A stretch of 64,000 nt of DNA. Origin: Pyrrhosoma nymphula (lineage: Eukaryota > Arthropoda > Insecta > Odonata > Coenagrionidae). The position numbers were made by a program, and so were the translations under genes. This document shows, in pieces, positions 36,082 to 46,283 of the stretch (positions are counted from its first letter, which is position 1; every line of letters starts with the position of its first letter). The stretch spans positions 50,505,559 through 50,569,558 of the forward strand of contig OY754332.1 in assembly GCA_963573305.1 (NCBI GenBank), given 5' to 3'. The notes beneath the pieces were generated by a model that was given only the letters and a program-made list of their open reading frames with translations, was not told the DNA's origin and made no database searches.

Positions 36082-36108
36082 CTTAAAATGCCAGCTAGGC
36101 ATTTTAAG
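36082..36108. repeat. Short perfect hairpin (11-bp stem)
   Basis: CTTAAAATGCC pairs with GGCATTTTAAG across a 5-base loop. No T-run follows that would suggest a polymerase III terminator. Confidence 0.6.
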
Positions 36109-37039
36109 AGCCTTGAATCAGTTTTTCTCCTCAACTCACCTGTGAGGTCCTTTTCAACATTATGCGAAGGTCCTTCCGGAATGCGGAAACTATATTGCTC
36201 ATTCGGAGGAGTTATCTGCAAGTTTTTCCAAATTATTTTGGTAGTTAGCTTGATTGTGTTGTAGTAATCATATAAATTAATTTACAAACATACAGGAGAA
36301 TAACGCCCTAAAAACAACTACTGGGGGAAAATAGTGGAATCGGCGAACAGAAATTAGAATAACCTTATTGAATGACGTAATGAGGAATTTAAGTTAGTGA
36401 ATGGCATTTATTCATTTATTCGTCATGATATATGCGCACACTTTCTTCATATGCAATGCAGTATTTTGAGGCGTCGAAGAAAGAGTTTTAAACTGAGGTA
36501 TCTGCAAAATATTGTTTTCAAGGAAGGTCACTTCTAAGCGGAAGAAGAAAGCTACACGTCATCGAAGACGGACGTAATTAGCGATAGTAGCTGTGCATTT
36601 TGTTACTGAGAGATGCAGCGATGAAACTGTTTACATAACGCTTCCAGAACATATTTTCTGTGAGGGCAGTGAGTCATTCAGAAGTGGCTCGAGAGCTACA
36701 GTAGCCTGCGGGCCGAAGGCTTCTGAGCTGTTCCAAGGCTGCTCCATAAAAATCTAATCGGCTACTCCACCCGCCGGTTTAAAACTGCCTCTCATTTCAT
36801 GTGAATCATTGGGTTTAATTTCTTTTTTTTTGTTGCTTTTTAGAGGAAAATAATGCCAACAGTGGATGGTGGAAAGCATAGAAACACCCCCTGCTGCACA
36901 TCGCGCTGGGCACCACGAAGGCCTTTCTTCGCCAAAATCTTTTTCTCGCCCTTATCGAAGGTGGGTCCTTTTTCTCGGGTACATATCTCAGCGATAGAAT
37001 CTCGTACCGTCGTCTAATGAAAGGATGACGAAAGCTGAC
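36109..37039. other. Unrecognised sequence
   Basis: AT-rich with no recognisable element. Confidence 0.4.
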
Positions 37040-37340
37040 TCCCGCATTGCCGGTCGACAAGTCGGTTCCGGTAACCATCAGCTGATGTAACCCGCAATGA
37101 AGATGACGCCCGTGAGAGCAAGGTGGGCGGGTGAGGAACGCGAGCGCACAATCTCAGGATGACGAGGCACATTTCTTGCGCAAGGCGCGCCTCCGTGACG
37201 GGGAAAACGCGCCCCCGCGGCGGCCGGCCGGCCGGCGGCGGGCCGGTCAAGAAGGCCGCCCGTGACGAGAACGAGTGCGGTTCACGTTCGCTCGGGCAAG
37301 GGAGGGTTGCTTTCCCTCTTGCGCGCAAACTGAATTCGTC
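37040..37340. other. CpG-rich island with GGCC/CCGG tandem core
   Basis: Strongly CpG-rich, with a core at 37218-37248 of repeated GGCCGGCC and GCGGCGG. Both strands are open and neither shows a known domain. Among the islands in the window this is one of the most GC-rich. Confidence 0.5.
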
Positions 37341-37556
37341 TTATCGCATTATCTGTACACACACTATGATCCCAAGAATCGGGTGTTGGCAGAATGGTCG
37401 TGTGACGCATGTTAAATTTTGCTTGGAACCAAGATATGTGAAAGACTGAGCAGGTAATGCTGTCAAAGTTTACTCTCGAAGTCGTCCTCAGTTTTCTCCG
37501 AAACTTACACAGGTATTGAACACCGAGACGTTGAAAAGTAAGGTGCTGACTCTTCT

Positions 37557-37622
37557 ATTACATCTACATCTACAAAATACCCTACAAGCCACCTCAGGGG
37601 TGTGTGGCATTACGTCGCGACG
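37557..37622 (-). repeat. LINE 3'-end fragment (TAGATG-tailed family)
   Basis: On minus it reads ACACCCCTGAGGTGGCTTGT, then AGGGTATTTTGTAGATGTAG, the conserved terminal motif with hexamer tail. Only the last 65 bases or so are present before an inverted SINE pair begins. Confidence 0.6.
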
Positions 37623-37664
37623 GGTGCAATCAAATTAAACGAATTACCGGTAGTGAATGAATGA

Positions 37665-37816
37665 ATCATGCGATATTCCACAGGAGAAAAATCATTCGCC
37701 TTGACCAGGATTAGAACCCAGATCCCTCGATTTCGCGCCGAGTGCTTGAAAATCGAGGGATCCGGGTTCGAATCCCGGTCAAGACGAATGATTTTTCTCC
37801 TGTGGAATATCGCACT
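37665..37816. mobile_element. Inverted dimer of tRNA-derived SINE heads
   Basis: Two arms of about 70 bp (37668-37735 and 37746-37813) mirror each other. Each contains a B box; the right arm on plus has GGGTTCGAATCCCGGTCAAG and then ACGAATGATTTTTCTCC. The same B-box context (GAATCCCGGTCAAG) recurs in the SINE copies at 44140 and 53643. The left arm has several B-box changes (GGTTCTAATCC), so it has decayed more or was copied from a different source. Confidence 0.65.
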
Positions 37817-38940
37817 TCTGTGCACTTACGGGTGACTCCGTAAAGGTTACTACCATGGCTAGTCCCGGTTTCCTCAAAATTGAATGAATCATATTGATTC
37901 TATGAGAATGAATATTACATAATTTAAACCGTGTTACCATTTCACCACAAAAAGTACAAAAGTTCTGCATGATTAATAGTAATACACAAAACTAACAATC
38001 AATATAACCTGGAGCTTAAGGTAGCCCATAAGGCTAGCCTGTATTTTGCGGCAACATCATGAAACAGGACACCTGGTCATGAGAATAAACTCAGCTCAGA
38101 GAATTCTTGCTCAAGTGGAAAAATAAAAAAAATTAAGAACTACAATAGCTAAATTTTCCAAGCAAAATTTGAAGTGAATATCTTATCCAAAGGAGTAAAA
38201 TATACCATTGGGAATATCGTTTCCTAGTACGTAATTGAAAACAAATTTGCTCAACAAGAGATTAAGAGACCCTTTTCTACTACCCGTCTCTGGCGTTAAA
38301 CTTGTCACTTCTTTTGGGACATTTCAATCGACCAGGTCCTGTGGTGAAAAGTAAACTGTGCTTAATTCCTTAATTATTTTCCGCAATAGTTGTCCAGTGA
38401 AGAATTTATCTTGTTTGTCTTCTTTGTTCCCTACCCAGCTAATTCAGTCGCTACGCCAGGGCAAGGATTGCATACAATGAATTGATTGGAGGGTTCAGCT
38501 CCTATGAAAATGGATGGATGCAATGGAGAAAACGAAAAGCAGACAATACTACCTCGCTCCCATCACTTTTAAGAACCAGCAGTCAACTTATCCGGAATAG
38601 ATTTTCTGTGAACCACTGGTTACTCCAGATTTTGTTTTGTTATTATGATAATATCTATGTGCTGTCCCGTGATATTCCTCCGCGGTCGCTCTAATTTCCG
38701 TTTTCACTACCTGAACTATTATTGATCTCGGAGGTATCAACATGCTTGAAGGTAATTCATAGGTCTGTGGAAAGTGAAATGATTGATTATACACATTGCA
38801 TTCTAATACTGCGTTGTAGTTACCTTTTGAATGCTATCGAGTTACTTTGTCCCTTGGAGAGAAACATTTTTATTCACTGCAAGTAGTGTTAGTAACTCAG
38901 GTTCTAGGTTCTTCGACTGCTTATATCGTATCATATTAAA
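37817..38940. other. Unrecognised sequence
   Basis: Nothing supportable. The region just after 37816 (GTGCACTTACGGGTGACTCC) may be the SINE 3' body. Confidence 0.4.
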
Positions 38941-39452
38941 GGCCGTTCAGGTATTACGTAAGACAATTTATACCATTGTTGACCCCCCCCTCCCCTATGT
39001 AAGACAATATAAGATTTTCCCAACCCCACCCCCCTCCCTCTCAGTCTTACATAAGACGTAAGATATTTGTATCTACTCTTCGTTAAATGCTCGCCTTCTG
39101 CAGTTTCATCTTTCCATAGAAGCCATCGTACAGCTTTGAGCACTGGATATCGTATTATTATGCAGTGTTGGAGTACCACATTCACTGAGCATGGAGGTAA
39201 TGTAGCTAGCCAGTCAGGCGATGAAATAGGAGGATTGGTGTAGCGGTGCGATTACAGAAAACACGCCATTAACGAGTGGATAATCCAAGTCACTGCCAAA
39301 TTTCATTCGGAAACGATACATGTTTCAAGACGGACAAAAATCTTGCGTAAATTGGTTCCAGACTCCCTGGCTCCCCTCCCCTACGTAAGACAGTGTAAGA
39401 TGATCCCAACCCCCCCACCTCCAAAAACGTCTTACATAATACTTGAATGGCC
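38941..39452. mobile_element. Non-autonomous DNA element with 24-bp terminal inverted repeats
   Basis: The left end GGCCGTTCAGGTATTACGTA and the right end (39429-39452), complementary to GGCCATTCAAGTATTATGTA, define a 512-bp element. Near each end is a C-rich block followed or preceded by CCTCCCCTAYGTAAGACA, and an internal GTCTTACATAAGACG at 39044 looks like another terminus. The interior therefore appears to be two partial units, or one copy nested in another. No transposase and no target duplication were seen, so the superfamily is undetermined. Confidence 0.65.
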
Positions 39453-39454
39453 CA

Positions 39455-39610
39455 TTACCTATGACCTTAATCCAAGGACGTTCACGAAATCTATTTACGA
39501 GGTGGGACTCTAACCGGTGACTTATGGGTTGTCAGGCCGGTATGTTACTGACCAAGCTTACGCGATCATACGCCGGTATGTTGCTAACCAAGCTTACGCG
39601 TGCGCTTTCT
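39455..39610 (-). mobile_element. tRNA-derived SINE with tandemly duplicated A-box region
   Basis: On minus the unit GCGTAAGCTTGGTCAGTAAC, then ATACCGGC, occurs twice with a 36-base period (39544-39615). A B-box-like GGTTAGAGTCCCACCTCG follows at about 39500-39520. The paired A-box-like elements upstream of one B box are unusual. The SINE body continues toward 39460. No target duplication was identified. Confidence 0.5.
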
Positions 39611-41740
39611 GTGAATTAGATTCGAATTGGCTTTACTGTCAATTGTATTAAGCGAGTTACAACTATATGTTTTAGTTCGTGTTTGAAATGAAAAAAATAT
39701 CACATATTTAATATTAGTAAATTTAAGTGCGGAAGTGTTAAGTAAGTTTAAGAACGGAAAAAGAGTACCGCACTTTAGTTAAAAAAATAGCACATAACGT
39801 ATTCGTGCTACTAAAGCGAAGAATAGGATTCTAAGTAGATGTTGACACATTAAAAAATCCTCCACTTCCTATATTTGAACTCTTGGCCTCATGTAGATAA
39901 CCTGTGAACTGAACATTCAGATTGATTGACAGCAAGTACAAATATCTAATCGATCCTCTACGTAGGTTTTCTGTTAATTTTCGTGTCCATTCCTCGCGCA
40001 CAGCTCAGCAGCTTACGTCATTATGTTAGTCAATTGCGATGGGAAATTTAATCTTTTCCAGAATTGGTGATTGCTTTTTTGTTGCTTCCTTTTCCTCCCA
40101 TTGTATGGAGTATAGTTTGGACGAATAGATGTATTTTCATAGAAATTGATATTTTACCAATCCTCAGTATTCCACCGTTTTCAGTTAAATTGTAGTATTT
40201 TATCGATTTTTTCTGTATTTAATTTTGTTTGACCTTCTTTTAACATTCGGGAATCCCATTGTCCTTTTTGAAATGATCGAATGTATCCGCGGAGCTTCTA
40301 AAGTGATATCCCGCAAGAACAGCTTTACATTCATTAATTTCATGCGGATTTTTATAATCAATAAGAAAAATATCATAAATAATTCAAAATACCGTTTAGG
40401 GTGTAAAGTGAACGAAGAAAATCTGGTGCTTAAAACTGAAATTTGACTTTGTTTGAAGAATCAATGCATATAGAGCAGGTATATATGAATTCGAATAACA
40501 AGGAATACAATTTAGTTAGAGTAACATTAACATGCATCATCACGAGGAGTGTAAAAACATAATTATTCTGCCTGTGCTAATGATGTGCATAAGCCTCCCT
40601 GAATTCCAGTAAAATATACTTGGAAAACATCGCTTTAAAAAATAAAATCCCCGAGCTTACGACAGTCAATGGAAGCATCATTTGCACGCCTTTGGAACTT
40701 CATAACTGGCTTTGGTGGGGTCTTCCTAAACTAAAAACCAAATAATGCATGCTACTATCGTGACCGTACAGAGGTGATGGCATTTTTTTAGCAGCAATTA
40801 TTAATGTTCAGTTGCACAACACTATCACCCTGTGGTGAGCATAATGCGAGAACGGAATGAACAATAAGGCTTGTAATAGTCAATAACTGACACCACACCG
40901 AATTATAAAGGTGCGTGCCATGTAGTACGAAGTGGGAAGTCTCAACAAATATTTTACCAGAATTTCGAAATTTTAGCCTACTCCCGATGGAAAGTTAAAA
41001 TCAATGATAAATTTAAAAACATTAGTTATATGTCCTCTATTATCTAAACTTTGAAGTACATACGGTTTTGGGGGAGTTAGGGCACTAGTACGTCTAAAAG
41101 ATGTGCAAACTTTAATGACGAATGCAAATTTTCGGTTTACATTTAGGTCGTAAACTTCTTCGAAAATTATATATTATGCGGTTGTTTTCGTTACGCTCAT
41201 TAAGATCCTTAGAACTTCAAACAAAAAATTACTTCTTTTATAGAATCAGAATGCCCGCTGCTCATGGGACTTGCGTGGCTTATCTCCCTCCATAAAACAG
41301 AATTTGTGGATTTGCTGCGGACGCTAAGTTAAATTAAAATTATTTGGACGTGGGAATAAATTCCTGTTGATCAAAATGGCTTTTCGTGGTCGCAAATAGG
41401 TGCGCATTTCTGTCCTGGACTGGATGCCAGCTTCAAACACAATTTAGCGCTTCACAAGATTAGTTGCAGATATTTTATCCGCTGTTTCCATGTTATCCAT
41501 AAGGCGTGTTTTGCACCGTACGCTTAGTGACTCGATTTAGATGTATCACGATGAAGATTGAATATATGATTGAACTGATGTGACAAATGGAGATATTTTA
41601 CAATCTTAATGTTAAGTATTACGTTGGGAAAGTTCAAAAGACACGAGACACGGGGAGAAATAGCGGGAATGTTGGAAATTAATTGCGACATTAGAGATAC
41701 CTTCGAGAGATGTGTTGTCATGTAGCTCCAAGGTTAGTGC
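39611..41740. other. Unrecognised sequence
   Basis: AT-rich, with no coding or repeat signature that I can support. Confidence 0.4.
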
Positions 41741-41900
41741 GCCACGTCATAGTCAAGCGTTATTTGCTTTAATTGCTGCTCGAGGCAAAAGAATTTTTCA
41801 GTGATGTTTCCATTGTTTCAGTCACGTCATAATAATGCGTTGTTTGCTTTAATTCCTTCTCAAGGCGAGAGTATAATTCAATGACGTTATCATTATTCCA
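41741..41900. repeat. Diverged tandem duplication, 80-bp unit
   Basis: The units at 41741-41820 and 41821-41900 both start with a C-C/T-ACGTCATA motif and share TTTGCTTTAATT plus a TCA(A/G)TGA stretch. Divergence is considerable, so the duplication is old. Confidence 0.65.
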
Positions 41901-41983
41901 ATCTCAACATTCCCGCCGCATTTGTTGGAAGCGACTGAGCATGTCATGTGTCGTCGTCACGTTGGAGGTTGCTATAAAAAATG

Positions 41984-42204
41984 GGAGCCACCAGTGGCGG
42001 ATTAAGGTAGGTGGGGTGCGGGGGGAAGGGGTCGCCCTCCTCCCCCCCCGTAATTCCTGGTTAAATCGAAAAAATGGTGGTCATAAGGTATTCTATGCCC
42101 CCAGACCACTACCACAGACGGAAAACCCCCACAGATAGAAGAAAGAAATCCGGATTACCCCCCCCCCCCCCAAACAACGACCTTAATCCGACCCTGGGAG
42201 CCAC
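41984..42204. mobile_element. 205-bp hAT-type MITE with perfect 8-bp target-site duplication
   Basis: GGAGCCAC occurs at 41984-41991 and 42197-42204. The element between starts CAGTGGCGGATTAAGG and ends CCTTAATCCGACCCTG, giving a 17-bp TIR with two mismatches. An 8-bp duplication and CAGTG-type ends are diagnostic of the hAT superfamily. The interior is C/G-rich with poly-C runs (one of at least 13 C at about 42160) and encodes nothing. It would need a hAT transposase in trans. Confidence 0.9.
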
Positions 42205-42379
42205 TGAGTTCCATAGAAATACTGGCGCCTACTTTTATGAATAAAAAAAACCTAAATGGATCAATTATGGCGAAGGAGTCACCCTGCCAGGTGTCATTCA
42301 CCCACCCATTTCTTAAACCACACCATTCTTCTTCACGTTCTATCTTGTCCACGTTGTCCTCCATTCCACCAATTTTTAA

Positions 42380-43260
42380 AATATTTTTTTTCAACAAATA
42401 CACATAAATGCTCCGTCAGGCGAATGCCTGTCGACGGAACATATCTACAGAAGTCAAAGTTGTTACTTTTTTTCTTTAAACAATTCATTACAGCTGCTCA
42501 GGCTCGTTACATTACAATACATAAAACAGAAAAATGCACCTTGATTTAGGTTAAAACATAATATCTTACAATTAAAATAGCATCTGTCTCTGTTGTATAT
42601 TTTTAACAGTTATTTTAAAACTAAATACATTTTTATCCGTTTCTTCTCCAATTCTCCAGAATATTTATTTAGTAATTTTGGTAGGATATCCTGCCTATCA
42701 CGTTCACCATATTTATTACCTATTTATTTTAGGAGTAACAAAATAGCTTCCTCTCGTGTTAAGATTGTTTAGTTTAGTTCTGTACTCTTCCTTGTCATAG
42801 TATTTACAAAGAAATATGAAATAAAGTAAGTATTTAGGTAACAGGACAAAAATACTTTTGTACAATATCTGAATCTCATATAACCTTTCCATAATTTATA
42901 ATTTTAATACCTTCTTTTGCATTGTATTAACTTTCATCATATGGCATTGGGATGCGAACCCCCAAAATTCAATACCACATATAACAAGCGATTCAAACAA
43001 TGAAAAGTAAACAATTCTCCAACAAGGCTAAAGTATTTAATGAATTGTATTTTTGAGTCTCATTACAGTAAATCCTAACTTTCTACAAAGATTCATTATG
43101 TGAATATCCCACTGAAAAAGATAATCGACGGTCAAACCAAAATATACAAATTCTGGCACTTTTTTAAGTCTATTACATTTGCATTTCAATGGCATTATAA
43201 GGTCCATAGTGGTAATTGGATAATTTCCTCATTTAAATTGGAAATGAAAAGTGCAAAAGA
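42380..43260 (-). pseudogene. Non-LTR LINE fragment, reverse transcriptase C-terminal region and 3' UTR
   Basis: On minus from about 43180 the frame reads VPEFVYFGLTVDYLFQWDIH, corresponding to the K-LG-T-D--L-W--HI segment after the palm. It then shifts to RIVYFSLFESLVICGIEFWG (the Y..L..S.l.YGi.vWG thumb motif) and later YGERDRQDILPKLLNK near the C terminus. The 3' UTR contains a CCGTCAGGC/GCCTGTCGACGG hairpin (about 42413-42437) and an A-rich 3' end near 42380. There are frameshifts and stops, no palm catalytic motif and no endonuclease. Composition is much more AT-rich than the LINE at 50310, so this is a separate, older family. Confidence 0.65.
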
Positions 43261-44139
43261 AAGAAATAGAAAGAAAAAGTTTTCTGATGAATTTATAATG
43301 TGCTCAGAAGATTCTTTGCATCGGATTGCCTATCTATTCCTCCTAGCCTCTCTCATTTTGGCTTCGCCTATCCATTTAATGTGGAGTATGAATAATTTCC
43401 TTGGCATTGGTATTGTAATGGTGCGATTGATAAGTTTTGCGCGTTTAACCTTTGTGCATCTAGTGACTACCATCTTGGGATTTTTCGACATCATTAGGCA
43501 CAATCCACTCGGTCATGGCCTCACTCATCCAGCCCGTGTATTTTTCTTTATTTCAATGGAATCGCAAAACGAAATCTTTTCGCCCAGGTTCGGATGCCCT
43601 TGGGTGATTAAGGATTCTTGAATGCCGTTCACACCTTTCCGTGTTGGGTTAAGCGCTGAACAGACTTCATCAGTGTCTAAAGGCGGAGGGAAGTAGGTCA
43701 GTCTACACTACCAAATCTATGCACACATGTAATCCATTCATTGCTTCATGTAAGGAGGCTGGAGAGGTAATCGTGGGTCATTGAGTGCGGTTTTTAATAA
43801 TTTTTAAGTAAAAACATTTCATGGACCACATTTCACTTAAGTGCATCTGTTTACGCGTTGTAAATCACCTCACAGGCAGTAAAGGAAATGATACAAGAAT
43901 TATATTTTGATTTTTTCCTTAATTATAGCATGTTATGACTGCAGTATTCGGCGCGGTATTAGAAATTTAGACGAAATGACATTGAAATATGTTTTTATTG
44001 AATATTGAACTTTGTGTGACACCTTGATATTTATTAGTAACAATTATAATAAAAGGAACTGTTTTTTAAATCATTGCGATTGCACAAATGATATTATACG
44101 CAGTCACGCGCAAGAGTGCGAAAATATACATCAAATACG
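43261..44139. other. Unrecognised sequence
   Basis: The minus strand at about 43640-43690 has CTGATGAAGTCTGTTCAGC, recalling a hammerhead first strand, but no GAAA strand follows. Otherwise nothing. Confidence 0.4.
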
Positions 44140-44361
44140 GTCTCCAATTTGAAAAAATGGGGAAAATAAAGCCAAGAAGAGTAAAAAAAAGAGGATCTGA
44201 AATTTTATTTAGAAGAATCCCACCGAAATTCACCTTGAATTAAGATGGCTTGTTGATGTAACTGACTAATACACCTGACCAGCAATTGTGAGATTCGGGT
44301 TCGAATCCCAGTCAAGTCAAAATAATTTTTAATGGCGAATTTCACCGTCTTTGGTGTATAT
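44140..44361 (+). mobile_element. tRNA-derived SINE copy 1
   Basis: It starts TCTCCAATTTGAAAAAATGG, continues through AGAAGAATCCCACCGAAATT and AATTAAGATGGCTTG, and carries an A-box-like stretch and a B box (GGGTTCGAATCCCAGTCAAG) at about 44285-44305. It then reads AATAATTTTTAATGGCGAATTTCACC. A second copy with the same full order lies at 53643-53862, so the extent is supported by comparison. The tRNA-like part sits internally, after a lead of about 100 bases, unlike a standard SINE with a 5' tRNA head. Confidence 0.75.
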
Positions 44362-44426
44362 AAGAAATGTATTATTTCGCGTTTAGAATAAAATCTGTGC
44401 ATATGCAATCGAATTATTACGAAATA

Positions 44427-45042
44427 TACGAGGGTAGACTTAAAAGTAAGGTCTCTAATTTTTTTTGTCATAGAAAATGACATTTATTTACATTGTTGGA
44501 TACATCGTTGGAAAGGTCATGGCTTCAGCTATTTTTCGATGTAGTCACCCTGGCGCTCGATGATTTTCCTCATCCGCATGATGAACTTTTGAATACCGTC
44601 GTCATACCAGCTTCCGTCCGCGTTGCGAAGGCGGTGACCTCATCTTGCACCTCGTCGTCCGTCGCGATCTTCATCCCTCCTAGGTGTTTCTTCAGGGTGA
44701 GGATTATTGCTGGTGGATTTCATGCCCCGGGGAACCACTATCAATAAGGAAAGATACTGCCACACATTACAAAAGCTTCGGCGCGCCATCAAGAACAAAC
44801 GTTCAGGAATGCTGACGAAGGGGGTCTCATTTCATCACGACAACGCGCGACCGCATACGGCTAGTCAGACGCAGGAACTGATCTCGAAGTTTGGGTGGAA
44901 AGTGATCGGGCATCCTCCGTACAGCCTCGACGTCGCACCAAGTGATTTCCACATGTTCCTCACCCTGAAGAAACACCTAGGAGGGATGAAAATCGTGACG
45001 GACGACAAGGTGCAAGAGTCTACTTTTAAGTCTACCCTCGTA
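44427..45042. mobile_element. Rearranged mariner element with TA duplication
   Basis: TA at 44427-44428 and 45041-45042 flanks a 612-bp element with inverted ends CGAGGGTAGACTTAAAAGTA. The right part on plus encodes the C-terminal half of a mariner transposase: HHDNARPHTA with the second catalytic Asp, then HPPYSLDVAPSDFHMF with the third, and LKKHLGGMKIVTDD. It stops abruptly before the TIR. The left part is the 3' end of the same gene on minus, including LKKHLGGMKI and the usual terminal region. The first catalytic Asp and the helix-turn-helix are absent. It is a defective derivative with both ends apparently derived from the transposase 3' side. Confidence 0.85.
44707..45018 (+). pseudogene. 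Mariner transposase, C-terminal half
   Basis: This would be a DDE/D transposase of the Tc1/mariner superfamily that cuts and pastes at TA sites. The frame starts within the protein and contains LQKLRRAIKNKRSGMLTKGV, then HHDNARPHTA (second Asp), and HPPYSLDVAPSDFHM with the third Asp, spaced as in mariner D34D. LKKHLGGMKIVTDDKVQE follows, and the reading runs straight into the TIR. The N-terminal DNA-binding domain and first catalytic Asp are missing. Few disabling changes inside the retained part suggest a relatively recent loss. Confidence 0.8.
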
Positions 45043-45149
45043 TGTCATGTGCCGTGAGGGCTCGTGTTAAAATAGAATTTACTTGGCAAAAAAAACCAAA
45101 TAGGTATGATGCAATTTTTTCACTTTTACCTATAGATATCGCGAATGAG

Positions 45150-45718
45150 AACACGCATTCATAGCTTCACGCAAATCTGTACGTTCTCAAAAATCGCTCC
45201 AAGTACCTCCTCAGGTCCCGTGATTAGTGCACCTCCACTTTCACCCGCGGCTTTGCCGGCGCATCGCTTCCTCCCGCACCATCGCATCGCCTCCGCATCG
45301 TGTGTCTGCTTGGTTCGAGTCGACTCCCGTCCTATCTCTCCGCGCGTACCGCTTCCGACGCGGGGCAATCCTTTCACACTTGCCCGTGACTGGGACATCC
45401 GGCGCATGGAGGAGCGGCGATGCGAATCGTGTGCGAGGATGATCGCCCCTACAAGTGGAGGCACGCGCACTGATTCTGTGCCACGGACCGCTGCGAGTGA
45501 CGCGCGTGGCGCAACCGCGATATCGCGGAACTCTTTTGAACTGGATGATCTCCGAAACGAGGCCGAGTGTGGCAACAGCAGATGAAGTCAGTCGCAGGGG
45601 TCAACCCCCTATTCGCCTTTCGCACCCCTCCCCCCCCCACGCGCTTCGGGAGGCTCCTCCGAACCCCGATTTGAAAGGACCGGGTCACTTCGAAAGAGCT
45701 GCGGAACTGGCCGATGAC
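45150..45718. other. CpG-rich island
   Basis: About 570 bases of high G+C and CpG, ending exactly at MITE copy D. Long overlapping open frames on both strands reflect composition; none has a recognisable domain. A promoter or 5' exon is possible. Confidence 0.5.
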
Positions 45719-46283
45719 TTGAGGTGGTTTGAGCGAAGTATCACTTCACCGAGACTTTGATGAATTTGACCTCATTATAAAGGAACAAATCTCATATTTC
45801 CAAAAATATCAAAGTATTTACCCCTTGCCGAACTACTTTTCGAGAAATTTGCCTAAAAATATAATATGTTTTTCATAGGATAGATTACAGTTGTGCGCTC
45901 CAGAGCGAGCTTTTTGAAAAAAATTAGGGATTTATAGCAGCTAGATTTCGTCAAAAAACTAACGGTGTGTAGTTTGTATGATTTTTCAACTATTTATAAA
46001 ATATAATCAACTACTCACCGCATTAATGTTTACAGAATCGCAAAAAAACCTTCTGTTGAGAATGAGTTTTCACCGTACGGCGTTAAAAAATGAGTCAAGT
46101 TAGACACTTATGTAGTTATATTTATTTAATTACTGAGAATTTTTGACATATATAACGATATTTTTGCGCCAATAATATTACAATATTCAATTTATACTTC
46201 TTACAGACGCTGAAATTAAAAAAATAAAATTCGAATGTGGTTTCCATCATGACTAAGGAAATATCTCGCTCAAACTGCCTGTG
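45719..46283 (-). mobile_element. TTAA-type MITE, full-length copy D
   Basis: The termini GGTGGTTTGAGCGAAGTATC (45723) and TCTCGCTCAAACTGCC (ending 46279) form an inverted repeat. Flanks are TTGA and TGTG, degenerate relative to TTAA. The interior matches copy C in inverse orientation (for example GAATCGCAAAAAAACCTTC and AAAAATGAGTCAAGTTAGAC). Length is 557 bp with no coding capacity. It directly abuts a CpG island on its left. Confidence 0.8.

Noticed and set aside
43100..43621. 173-residue membrane protein
   Set aside because: The first third is antisense to a LINE reverse transcriptase remnant. The hydrophobic part has no supporting motif, and the surrounding codon pattern is that of AT-rich DNA.
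43640..43690. Hammerhead motif on minus (CTGATGAAGTC)
   Set aside because: The first core strand is present but no GAAA strand or palindromic stem III follows at a plausible distance.
45145..45760. Arg/Ser-rich protein on either strand
   Set aside because: Open frames on both strands over the same island indicate composition, not coding.
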